Assembly: GCF_000224145.3 (NCBI RefSeq)
Contig: NW_004190420.2
Location: 1 to 64,000 of the forward strand
Direction of reading: 5' to 3'
DNA from: Ciona intestinalis
Taxonomy: Eukaryota > Chordata > Ascidiacea > Phlebobranchia > Cionidae
Length of the DNA stretch: 64,000 bases
In this document: positions 23,301 to 34,000 of the stretch, one piece after another
Layout: each line of letters starts with the position of its first letter
Position numbering within the stretch: the first letter of the stretch is position 1
The notes under the pieces: generated by a model
Seen by the model: the letters and a program-made list of their open reading frames with translations, nothing else
Told to the model about the DNA's origin: nothing
Databases searched by the model: none
Position numbers and translations under genes: made by a program

Positions 23301-26160
23301 CAATAACAAATATTCGGTTAATGTTGCCAACACAAACTTACCTGTAACTGCAGAGAACCATTGGTTTTGTTAGTTTGTGCGACCGACACGCTCGCCTTTG
23401 ATGACGTCATTGGCTTCACGGAAACGTAAGAACATTGCGTCATAATGTTGCGCGTCTTGGCGACCGGTGCGCTGTATAAATAACTTATGAAGGTAGAGTC
23501 CGAGCAGGGATACTTATACAAACGTAAGTTTATACACTGCACCTATGTTTTGCTTGGACAGATTTGCTGGTGGTCGACAATGTCTGCACTGCTTTGTTAT
23601 TGCTTCGTTTCTCCCGACGGAGCTCCTAAAACAATTACACTTATTAAGCTAAGTTGCATATAGTAGCGTGGGGTAAGATGGGACATGTTTTCATTGTTTT
23701 TTTCGCGTCCAATTTGGTGGTAAAAAAACATTAAATAAATGTTTATAACCGTTTCTTCACAAATTTAAAATAATGTTGTTAATTGTTAAAAATAATCAGG
23801 AATTTTAGATTTCATTTGCCACCGTAATCTCATCTTTCCCACAATAACACCAATCAATTACTTACGTTGTACTCCTTTTTCACTTTTGCTAGTTCTCGAG
23901 ACACGCTGACTGATCTACAAATAGTAAAGAAATGTGTTTGTAAGGCGATGACAGAAAGCAAGGACTTGGGTTTATGATTTTAATTGTTTACGTATTCTAA
24001 CCTGTTTTGTTCAAATTTTAACTCTTGGTTTTTCATTTGAAGTTTTCGTTCCAAAGTATCGCATTTTGTTCTCAGTGTGGTGACTACGGATTTCTGCAAA
24101 CAAAATAAATGGTTTGAGATACCATTACGTATATATATATGTGGTCAATTTAAACCTATATTTACACATACCGCTTCTTTATATCTACACCGCATATAGG
24201 TAAACATATGTGAATTGACTGGGTATATAGTAGTTAGCATATATGCTAAGATTGACTATGTCGCAAATACACCTTTATCCAATCTTGCACGAAATTAATC
24301 ATTTAATTATTACAAGCAAAATTCCAACTGACATTTATATTTAGTTACATCGCCAAAAATTTTACTTTATTAGTATTTCCTCCAGGGAACAGCTCGTTGG
24401 TTCTGTCTCTTAACTTCTTCTTCAAGATCGAAATTTCATTGTTTTTGTACGATAACTCAAGTTGCAGCTGATAAAGTTTGGTCCCCCAGTCAACGAAGCG
24501 ACCTGAGGCGACCCTGGACTTCGGGTGTTGCCCTGGTTGGCACGGTTCGTGCATTTGCTTGATATGTGGCGTGTCAAGCTCGTACATGTCTACAAACATA
24601 CGGTATAAGATTGTGAATTTTTTTGATAAATAAAAGGGAATGTACTGCTCGTAAAATAGACAATATTGCTATATAACAGTAACTATGCGACCATACAGGT
24701 ATAGTAGGGTTAGGGAAGATGGGACACCTTTTCATTTAATTTTCTCGTCCCATCTGGTAGTCAACAAAAACACTCCAAGAATTAGTAAACCGATTTCTTT
24801 AAACCTTCATAGACCGTTGTTAGTTGTTTAAAACACGAACAGGATATTTTGATAATATGTGCTAAAGACGTCCCATCTTTCCTCACAGTGCTATACAACA
24901 CATAAAGCCGAATGCACGTGCTGACAATCTAAATTTTATAAATAGTTTCTTATTGAACCTTATAGGCCTACCTTAACTAATTGAACTTATTTTTTGCACC
25001 TCCATTTGCTTAATACATGTTTTTCATTGAATGTTTGCTTAACAATTTAGCACTGACCCTTGTCAAATTTCCCAGCGGCAGAAACCAATACATACAGACC
25101 AATACGTTTCGGTCAATTGCGGGATCGATGGGCAAATAGAAATGTTATATGAACTGGTAAGCAACCATGAACAAACAAATTTTATTATTTGCCATTTGTA
25201 ATTCCACATCGGTCGACACCGCGGCGTGACGCATGTCATGACGTATTAATCGTAATGTTACAAGATACAAAAATGTTAAAGACACCCAGTGACGTGCAAA
25301 ACGAAAAATTATTTCCGCCTTTCACGCCTATAACAAACAAACATAAAAAACATAACAAAACCTGACAAACAAAATGATCAACTTGCTACATTTTACTGTA
25401 AGCTTAAAAAAACGATAAAATGTTTTTTTTTACTTTTTTCTCGTACGTACCATTTCAGGTCCAGTCCCAAAACTTTACTTTGCGGCCTTTGCCCTCTCGC
25501 GCTAAAAGATTACTGAATAATTACCATGACAACTTGGTTAATAAGAAGATCCGAGCGGTGCTTAGAACGAGTGTTTGAACTCAGGACAGTTGGCAAACAC
25601 ACGTACACTTGTAAGGGCCGGGTTGGCATAAGAGAAAAGATCTTCTCCGCAAATATATTTTTCTTTTATTATATTTAATCAGTGCGAGGGAATTCCACTT
25701 CTTTAGAGAATACACCAGGCCAGTACCAACCCTTAACTTAAATAAGCGATATGATGAATTAGCAGTTGATGAGTCGAACGTGGAACCGTTGACAGCTTTG
25801 TGTTAGCACGAAACCGACTTTAACCCCACTAATACTAAAAGTAAAGCATCTGAATCTGTTTACTTGATGATTTAACGTTATTCTACGAAAACGGAGACTC
25901 ATAACGAACTAACACTAAGTTTTTAACATAAATATGACAACCGCTGCAACCTTTCAACAAAGTTTACCTATGCACAATTCAGCAATTGTATTAATTGAAA
26001 CTAAACTTAACCCATCTATTCGCAACTAAATTCCAACCAAAATTTTGCGAGACCGGAAACATTTACAACTAAACTTTTTACCTTCGGTTGTTAAAGTCCT
26101 GAGGATTTCTGGGGCGTTCCAATAACTAAGAGGTGAAGAAGCTCCAACCTCGTCCGACAT
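20398..26160 (-). CDS. Coiled-coil protein with long Ser/Thr/Pro-rich disordered tail, function unknown
   Basis: Ten exons: 26082-26160, 24366-24589, 24002-24093, 23866-23914, 23543-23625, 23342-23471, 22890-23027, 21927-22079, 21229-21444, 20398-20739. Every junction has GT-AG and matching phase, giving 501 codons plus stop. Start ATG at 26160 (MSDEVGASSPLSYWNAPEIL). Residues ~60-150 are a coiled coil (KLYQLQLELSYKNNEISILK; LRTKCDTLERKLQMKNQELK; ELAKVKKEYNELRREK). The rest is polar and disordered, with Pro-rich PYPPATAPPTYSP near residue 385 and a Tyr-rich C-terminus. No signal peptide or membrane segment, so it is probably cytoplasmic, perhaps a scaffold or cytoskeletal adaptor. I do not recognise the family. 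The clean phase chain makes the gene itself likely. Confidence 0.8.
20938..21145 (-). mobile_element. MITE, ~200 bp TIR family, copy 11
   Basis: TATAGTAGGATGGGGAAAGA at the left; TCTTCCCCACCCTATACC at the right. Sits in the last intron of the coiled-coil gene. Confidence 0.88.
21156..21193. repeat. Near-perfect inverted repeat (hairpin)
   Basis: CATAGCCTA..ACTCAATAC followed directly by GTATTGAGT.AGGCTATG, with arms of about 17 bases and almost no loop. It lies 11 bases beyond the right end of MITE copy 11, in an intron. Confidence 0.8.
21468..21661 (-). mobile_element. MITE, ~200 bp TIR family, copy 12
   Basis: TTGTGGTGGGGGGAAATGAA at the left; CTTCCCCAATCTTGC at the right, with GTCCCATTTGGTAATAAACA inside. 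Confidence 0.8.
22149..22265 (+). mobile_element. tRNA-derived SINE fragment
   Basis: A-box-like GTGGTTATATAGAGCGCTCG followed by a B-box GGGTTCGAGGCT at about 22191, then TTGTCGCTGTCACCATTG. The same order of tRNA-like head and GTCGCTG...ATCATTGTG tail occurs on the other strand at 51519-51628. The head does not fold into a complete tRNA, so I call a SINE and not a tRNA gene. Confidence 0.65.
22405..22607 (-). mobile_element. MITE, ~200 bp TIR family, copy 13 (well preserved)
   Basis: GAGTAGGGTGGGAGAAGATG at the left; CATCTTCTCCCACAGTACTA at the right. Internal TTTGGTAGTAAACAAAGAAC is identical to several other copies. Confidence 0.92.
23656..23850 (-). mobile_element. MITE, ~200 bp TIR family, copy 14 (diverged)
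   Basis: ATATAGTAGCGTGGGGTAAG at the left; CATCTTTCCCACAATAAC at the right. Sits 16 bases downstream (minus sense) of the donor of exon 4 of the coiled-coil gene and 31 bases upstream of exon 5. Confidence 0.75.
24699..24897 (-). mobile_element. MITE, ~200 bp TIR family, copy 15
   Basis: TATAGTAGGGTTAGGGAAGA at the left; CATCTTTCCTCACAGTGCTA at the right. In intron 1 of the coiled-coil gene. Confidence 0.88.
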
Positions 26161-27185
26161 TAATATCCTGGTCAGCAACCGATAATATACTTCAACCTAA
26201 AGGCTTAACTGAATACTGATAAATTATTTACGCAAAGGCGTATTACAGGATGCGTTTTGTTAAGCCAGGTGCTTCCTAAACGAAACAATTAATGTTTCTT
26301 TTTGTAGTTAACTATAAAGCAAGAGGTGCTATCCGTTAAGCCCTAATATATCATCTGAACTAGTAAGCTATTGTCAACTTATCCCGCAGTCGGTACTGTG
26401 TACTTTCTCATTAGATCGGTTGTAAATCAGAGAAAGATGACTCGTAAAAGTTCGAGCTTATATGAGTTTACCTTGCCGACGATCGCTGTTATTTAGCGCA
26501 ATTGGTCGTCAGGTAACAGCAGCCTTCAATTTCGACTCCGTTTTCCATGGTACATCTCACTATAACTACGGGTACTGGAGCGTAAAATCATATAGCTACG
26601 ACAAGTACACAATAAAGTACCGACTAATAAAACTTGAACGTTTGACAACACAGCAGGGATGTCCGGGCCAGCACAAAGCTCGGAGCCTACGAAATTAGTC
26701 GCTCGAATACCCGGCGGTTTTCTGTTACACGCCATTAACAAGAGTCGTGGGCCGCAAGACATGTATATTTCACGACCTTACTCCCGCAATTTGCAACGCT
26801 TTTAATGGGCACGTATGGGAGTCAAGTAAATTTCGACACACGAGGAACATTTAGTAACACAGTAATCTGTGCCTTTTTGATTTTTGGTTACGTCACAGCG
26901 TGAGTAAACAGCAACGCAGCCTCCCACCACACACTGAACAGATTGAATCACGAGTAAAGGCATTTCATGAAATTTTTAACATTCTGAGTTCTATTGCAAA
27001 GTATAGTTTCTTATAATGTGGAATACGTACCGATTTTGTAAATGACGTTCTAGTTTTCTTAACCCTTTCTCAGAGCATTTCGCTTCTAAGAATTTCCCAT
27101 TAAAATTTATCTTGATAATAATGCTATTTAATAAAAAAAATCTGAATTCTGTTTAATAGGCTGGACATGCTGTCATTGTCTTTTA

Positions 27186-27632
27186 TATATAGTGGAGCGG
27201 GGGAAGACAGGACACAAGCACATATTGCACAATATTTCAAAACTTAAAATGTATCACGGTTTTAGTGATACCACGAATTAGTACTTCATGCCTTTATTAA
27301 TTGACAACAATTCAAAAAACTGTATTAAAACCCACGAGAAGCTATTTAGGGGTTCGCACAACAGATGTAATTTTACCAAATTAAACGAATCAAAATGTAC
27401 ATTTTTCCATTATGCCTTTTTAGCCATTGAACAATTGTGCTATAGTTTTTTCAACACCAAACTTTAATACTTCACAACAGCATCATCTTTGCAGGGTACT
27501 TTGTTGGGCCGTGAGAATACTATCGAATGATATGGTAACATTTTTTCGTCTATCAATAAATCAGTACCGGAAAAAGAAGACCTAAAAAGGTGCATTTTCC
27601 GCTCAGTTCTGTCCCCCCCCCACCCTACTATA
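27186..27632. mobile_element. Longer relative of the MITE family (~447 bp)
   Basis: Ends TATAGTGGAGCGGGGGAAGA and CCCCCCCACCCTACTATA match the family, but the internal ~390 bp does not carry the usual blocks. It could be a longer family member, a copy with an insertion, or two solo ends by chance. Confidence 0.5.
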
Positions 27633-27712
27633 CCCATTTGGCAAAAGCCAAAGAATATTAAACCGTATCCCATGCGGAACACCGGTATCCTATCTTACCC
27701 CGCAGTATTATT
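27632..27712 (-). mobile_element. Internally deleted MITE copy
   Basis: CCATTTGGCAAAAGCC and ATTAAACCGTATCCCA, then TATCTTACCCCGCAGTA. This is the family's inner and right-end sequence with the middle removed. It abuts the longer element at 27186-27632. Confidence 0.5.
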
Positions 27713-28051
27713 TTTTATATTGTCTAAACATAAAAGGCCAAAATTTCTCTAACACTCTTAAACAAATTATCCATTCATTTCCGACTAAACTTTTATTGTA
27801 CAGAGCATCGGGTAAGTTTCTGCACGTAAGAATCTCTTTGCCTTGCATAAAATATGGGCAAAATACAAATCGTACAACCGGTAACAAACAAACCAGAGGG
27901 ATATATAACGTAAACAAATTTATTGGAGAAGCCGCAATGAGAAAGTGTGCAGAAACAAGATTGAATTTTTTCGCGATGATGATTGACAGAAGTGAGAACT
28001 TCAAGGTACAGCCTTATGACGACATAATGGTAGAAGTGCGTGCCAATGACG

Positions 28052-31000
28052 TCACGAGAGATCGACTTGTGCAGCGGTGACGTAGCCTTGGAGGAATTCT
28101 TTGGCTTTCGGATTCATGTAACCTAACATTCCCGGTATCTAAAATATAGTTAATACAACTGTCAAAACGATATGTTTTAAAGTTTCAGGCAACAATACCA
28201 TTATAAAAGGCCGTAAAAAGTAATAAAGAAGCCACAAACACTTAGGATGCTTCGATTTCTATACAGTTTTATTATATCAGCCATTGAGTTGAACCACAGT
28301 GATTACTTCTGTTATGCGTGCATATAACCCTGGATAACCTTATATGTCTTCTGTATAGTAATAGAAAATCTACACTCATAGTCCTTTAGAGGTGACAAGT
28401 GTTAAAAGTACATGCTCTTACTTTTCCAGGTACATGCTTGGAAAGCCGTGAAAGTTGCTGGGCAAGATAGAACTTTGGGTTTTCCACCGATACTGGGTCA
28501 TGTTCACGCTTACCAGCGAACGCTAGTTGTGAATACGCTGTCTGGTAACCTAAAGTGGTGTGAGAATAATTGTAGGTAAAGGTAAATGGTCTTGATGCTT
28601 ACCTGGTGTGTCTTCTATTTCAATAAAATGTTCATCATCAGCAACAGTGTCATCGAGTGGCAATTCAAATAAACCAATAAGCGCTTCTAGAAGTGGAGCC
28701 CTGGAAATTAAAGTTCCTTAAAAAAATTGTTTTACATTTTGGCAAACCAGAGTAAATTGTTTTGGTATTTTAGCATCGTAGTTCTGAAATTACATGTTGG
28801 TTCGGTCTAGCAGCCAAACATTTTAAATACAAACTTTGAGTGTTGTTTAGTATTCACTTAGTTTCTAATCATTCCAAATATTAAAAAATTCAAATTACTA
28901 AAATTAATGCTGGCCAACTTGAATGAATTGATCATATTCTAGCTAGTATAGCCTTACCAAAGTTGAGAATAATTTTCATCGAGAAGTGCAGTACATGATG
29001 TAAGTAGTTTGGTCATTCCAACCGAACATATCTTACGCTCCATGGCTCCTGATACCTTCTGCGTTTCACTGATAATAAGTTTTTCAAGTACCATGCGGAA
29101 CATTCTGTGATAGAGTGGGTGATATAAATTTAATGTTGATATTTTTGATATCCAGATAAAGCAAATAAATGTTAGGTCAAAATAATAATATAAGTATGTT
29201 TGATAGGCAGACCTTCAGTACAAAATTAAGGCTAAATTTTAATTTTTTTTACTATAATATATAGATAATGTATGTTATGATATATTGATAATGTCAATTT
29301 GAGGGTGCTATGTTGTGTGAGTATGCAGTTATAAAACACAATACACTCGACTTAATCCCTAAATCTAAAGACGTTTTTATGAGCTGTACATAAAATATCT
29401 AGAAATTCATTCTGTTAAGCGCTTACATTGCAAGCTTTGTACACTAGTTGGTCAATATAGTTCATAAAACATGAAGTTCACAAAACAATATAATTTATAA
29501 AGTACAGTACTGTGACTGCAAAAAAAGAAAAGAAGTCTGCAAAAAAAGAAAAAAAAGAACACCAAAAGCTTGAAAACAATCATGTGAAAGTACAGAAAAC
29601 AATAAATTTTAACAATAAAACTTCCTACTTATCCTGGAGTGAATCAACAAGTTGTTGAAACGAATCAGCAGAATTTTTGATGATGTAAAGTGAGAAGAAA
29701 ACAAGGAGACCTCTCACATATTTGCTCGTCTTGCTCTTCATTAATCGTTGGAAGAGAAGAGAGAAGATCTGCTTCATGTAGGAAGCAAGAAGATCCCTGA
29801 GAAAAATAAATTATGTTGTTTTGTTTGTACTATTTGATATTTTAGGGTTAAATAAACAGGATAATAATGCAGTTTTCAAGTTTTGATTTTCTTTTAGTTT
29901 TTACAGTTAAATGAAACAGAGTTTTGTTTTATATTTGCTATATGTTACATTTGATTTACAATTTCATATAATTTAACAACTTTACATTAAAATCTTATAC
30001 TTTGATATTCTGTATCTATTATAAAGGTATGTATATGTATATTTAACAATAAAAAACAACATAACATTACACAAACTTGTCATTGTGGACTGTAGGGCTT
30101 ATTACTCACGGCTGCATATGTTCCACCATGCTATTAAGCAAGTAGAAACCAAAATGGTCGTTGCTTTTAGATGCAATTAGTTTCTGGAACACTCCCAGCA
30201 CATTGTTGAACTTTTCAGATCGCCCGATACCGTCTCCTCCCTTCTCAATGAATGCTTGCATGAGACGGACAAGTGGAGGGACGTTACCTGGTCGCTCCCA
30301 CAGCACAGGAGCCAGTAGGTGGGGGAAGAGAGCCATGTACGTCTCGGGTACTGGAGGTTCATGTAGCTCGAGCAATAGTGACATCACTGGTGCGCCAAAA
30401 CAAAAGAACATTTTTAATTTAAGATATTATGATACTAACTTGGTAATTGGTATGGCCATAAAAGTCACATAAGAGATATATATGGAATATAGGAATATTT
30501 ATATTTATGGAAAACGCTCTTGGTTTATTTAAGAATAAACGATGTAGCAATAAACTGCCAACAATAAATGATACAAGTTCCACATTTACCTTGAAAGACA
30601 TAAGGAATAAACTCTGTGACATCTCGCTGTAAAATATCGGTGAATATTCCAAACAGAGCGGCTTCGAAACTCTTCACCGCACTTTTGTCATTAGCACATG
30701 TTGTTCGGATACAAAGTGATAACACCTCAAATAGGTAATGGTTGAAGTGTGGCTTGTTTGGGTTCTGTGATTATTTATAAATGTTTTGGTTACTCATATT
30801 GTTTTAAGGTGTAAGGGGTTACTCATATTGTTTTATTAACTTTTAAATTAAACCCTTCAAAAAAAATTAAATTAAACCCTATATAAAAGAACACAGTAAA
30901 TGTATAGAGTAGAGTGGTGGAAACATGGAAATTTTAAAACTTGAGTTCTTAAAGCTGTTTCTTTGCAGCTGATTAATATGACGAGATAATAAAATGTATA

Positions 31001-34000
31001 TATATATATTTATATATATATATATAAACATATAAATGACTAGAATGGGTAAGGTCTTACAGGCAAACACACCAGGGAATAATCTATTATGCTGCACAGT
31101 TAGTTAGCAACCTAGTTGTTATTATTAGGCTGTCCAAATTAACAGCGACACATAAATGAAAATATCCACAAAAAAGAATCCCCCACAAAGTAACATACTT
31201 TGTAACTCGTGAGCTGGCATCGTTTTCCGACCACTCATAGATAAATTAAGTTAAATTTATTCATTCATTCATTTATATGGGTCACAATTATTCCAACAAA
31301 TAGTTGAAGAGATATGATTTACTTTACCCACGTAACCGACCTTGCTCACTATAGTAAGTTTCTGTGTAAGGCCTTCCACAAGTGTTGGCATATATGGTAG
31401 AATTGTCTCCTGGCTAAGGGAAGCAATACGGAGGAGAGCCTTCATCATATACTCATTCTCCTCCGAGCCAGCCATGCTCATGGCTCCAAAGATGTTGGAG
31501 AGCAACGACTCAAGATGAGGATGCACATCTTCTTTGCGGAATCTTATTGGAAAAACAATTTTTTTTTTATTATTCAAAAAACATTTTTTTTTTTACTTGC
31601 GGAATCTTATTAAAACAACAAAAAAAATAATAAAAAACGTTAAACTGTTATACTACACACTTACAAAGGAACATTGCCATCTTTTATCATCAGCAATCTC
31701 TCAATAGCATGAGCAGCATACGTGTGAACGACATGGCTTGTTGACGTCAATAATCGAGTGAGGTGAGGAAAGACAAGGAGTAAGTTGGGTTTACCGAGTT
31801 GATTGCGGAAAGTTACAACAAAGCGAATGGAATCCGATTTCAACACAGGAAGGTTATTAACTGTAAATAGATGATGTTAAACGTGATGAAAACAATAATT
31901 CAACGTTTTTTATAAAACAGAAAAATATAAGTTCAGCAATTTCTTTTTAGGCAATGATGTGAATTTACAAACCTACGAACTTTTTAAAGAATTGTAAATA
32001 GTACGAATTATTATATTATTACTACAATTAAATTATTTTTTAGGTATTATTACCAGACTAAAAAGTAGGTAAGATCAAATACATTGCCAAAGCCGCTAAG
32101 GTAGCAGAAAAGGCAGGCCAACCTTGAACATTTAAAAACTTCATTAGAATCATTAATATACATTACAGTTAATGATGTGAAATTTATTTCATGGGATTGT
32201 GAGTTTAACTATCACCGGATATAAAAGTTGGGGCAATCCTGCATAACCATTAATAGTACCTACCATTCTCCTGGTTCAGGTCAGTCAGAATATGTGATGT
32301 GAAAAACTCGTCAAGATTCACAAGTTGATTTGCTTGCGTAGTTCCGTGCTTTGCTGTTGAACCCTTCTGTGCAAGCGAAGTGACAAGATAAATTGCGGCG
32401 TCTTTACTTTTCCAATTAACAGCGGGGTTACTAGCATACTGTTGCAACATGCTGGCCACGTATTGAGAGAATATTTGAGTGACAGGTGCCTCAAAAAACT
32501 TGGTGAGTCCCTTAACCAAATCACATGCCGCCCTTCTTCTCGTGTCAACATCTGCATGGAGAAGTGGGCCGGCATAAATATACGATACTTTGGGTGAATA
32601 AATACTGCAGTATCCTTTTTTAGGGTTTCAGGCTCAGTTAAAAACAGAGAAAAACATGGTTAGGTTTTATCCACAAGATAAACCTATAAATTCTATAATA
32701 CGGACTAAAACAGTTAGAAAGACTCTATATTCTGTTAAACATAATCTAAGAAACTAGGACTTCTAAGCAGTCAGAACATAACTGTAAACTACATAAGCAT
32801 AAGGTTTAAAGGTCACTGTAGCCTTTGTGGGCTGTGGCAAATTTTTTTAACCAAATTGAATATTTAGTGCGTGGCATTATAAAGAAAATATGTTTGTCAG
32901 GTTACTGTAGTAATATATATACATATATATATGTATATCCTCGGTTCCTAGGACTTGTACTGCTAAAGTAGTAAGCAGTAACATGACGGCACTTTTATTG
33001 TTACATAACTAAAACAATGCATAGATATATATACTGATCATTGTCTGCGCCATTCAGCAACTTGGTAGGCAGCCAACTTTGTCGATCAAAATTAAAATCA
33101 CCTGATCCTTCTAAATCCCTCCGAATGTATTCTTCAGGATTATCTTCAAATTGTTCTTCGTCAGCCGTTCGAAACTCCATGTTAGGAACCACCACCTGTT
33201 TTAAGACAGAATTATTTGGTAAAGTATTTAACACTTTTATATAAACTAACTCTACCATGTTATGAAAATGATAGCGACAAAGCATTGCGAATAAATGGTA
33301 AAAATATATATTTTGTTCATCCAAACTTTCATTATCATAATTATGGTAAATAATTAGAAAAACAAACATATAATTTTTTTAAGTTATATATTTGTTTTAA
33401 AATGGGTCACCTTCTCACAGATTGAAACTAGGACACCTTCATCTTCGAACAAGGATTTGTATTGTTGTCTCTCACATACAGAACGTAAAAATCCAATAGC
33501 ATTTGATACCAACTGTAAGAGTTAAAATGATTGTAAAAACCACAAGGATAAAATAAATATGACTTACTTTGAATAGTTTGAAATAACATTTTAGGTGTAT
33601 GGTATTTGGGTAGAATTTTTAGAAATCGATTAAAAAAATAAAGATTGGTTTTGAATGTTACACTGTTACCAGTGTTTCCCACATACCAGGTCATATTTTA
33701 CTTCTTTTCCAGTGTTGACCAACAAATTCCATACAGCAGTTACAAACTGTGGGAGAAACTTTGCGAATTCTTCATCATACTTCTGGGCATAAAGAGCTAC
33801 ATTGTCACATATTTGTGATTGAAGTAACTCAACTAATCCTGCTTCTTCTTCACCCTGGTGGGAAAAAACAATAAAAGTTTTAAAAGAAGTATTTTTTTTA
33901 TTTATTATTGATTCTTTAAGAGCAAGTTCCTTGTCAAGGACCTAGGATTTAGGCCACATTGGGCCCATTACTTCAACAAAGTCCATTTAATTCCTTTGTG

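Noticed and set aside
30904..30930. Solo left end of the MITE family
   Set aside because: Only about 15 bases agree (TAGAGTAGAGTGGTGG) and the inner blocks are absent, so chance cannot be excluded.
31000..31033. CRISPR-like or regularly spaced repeat
   Set aside because: It is a plain TA microsatellite; no spaced direct repeats exist anywhere in the window.
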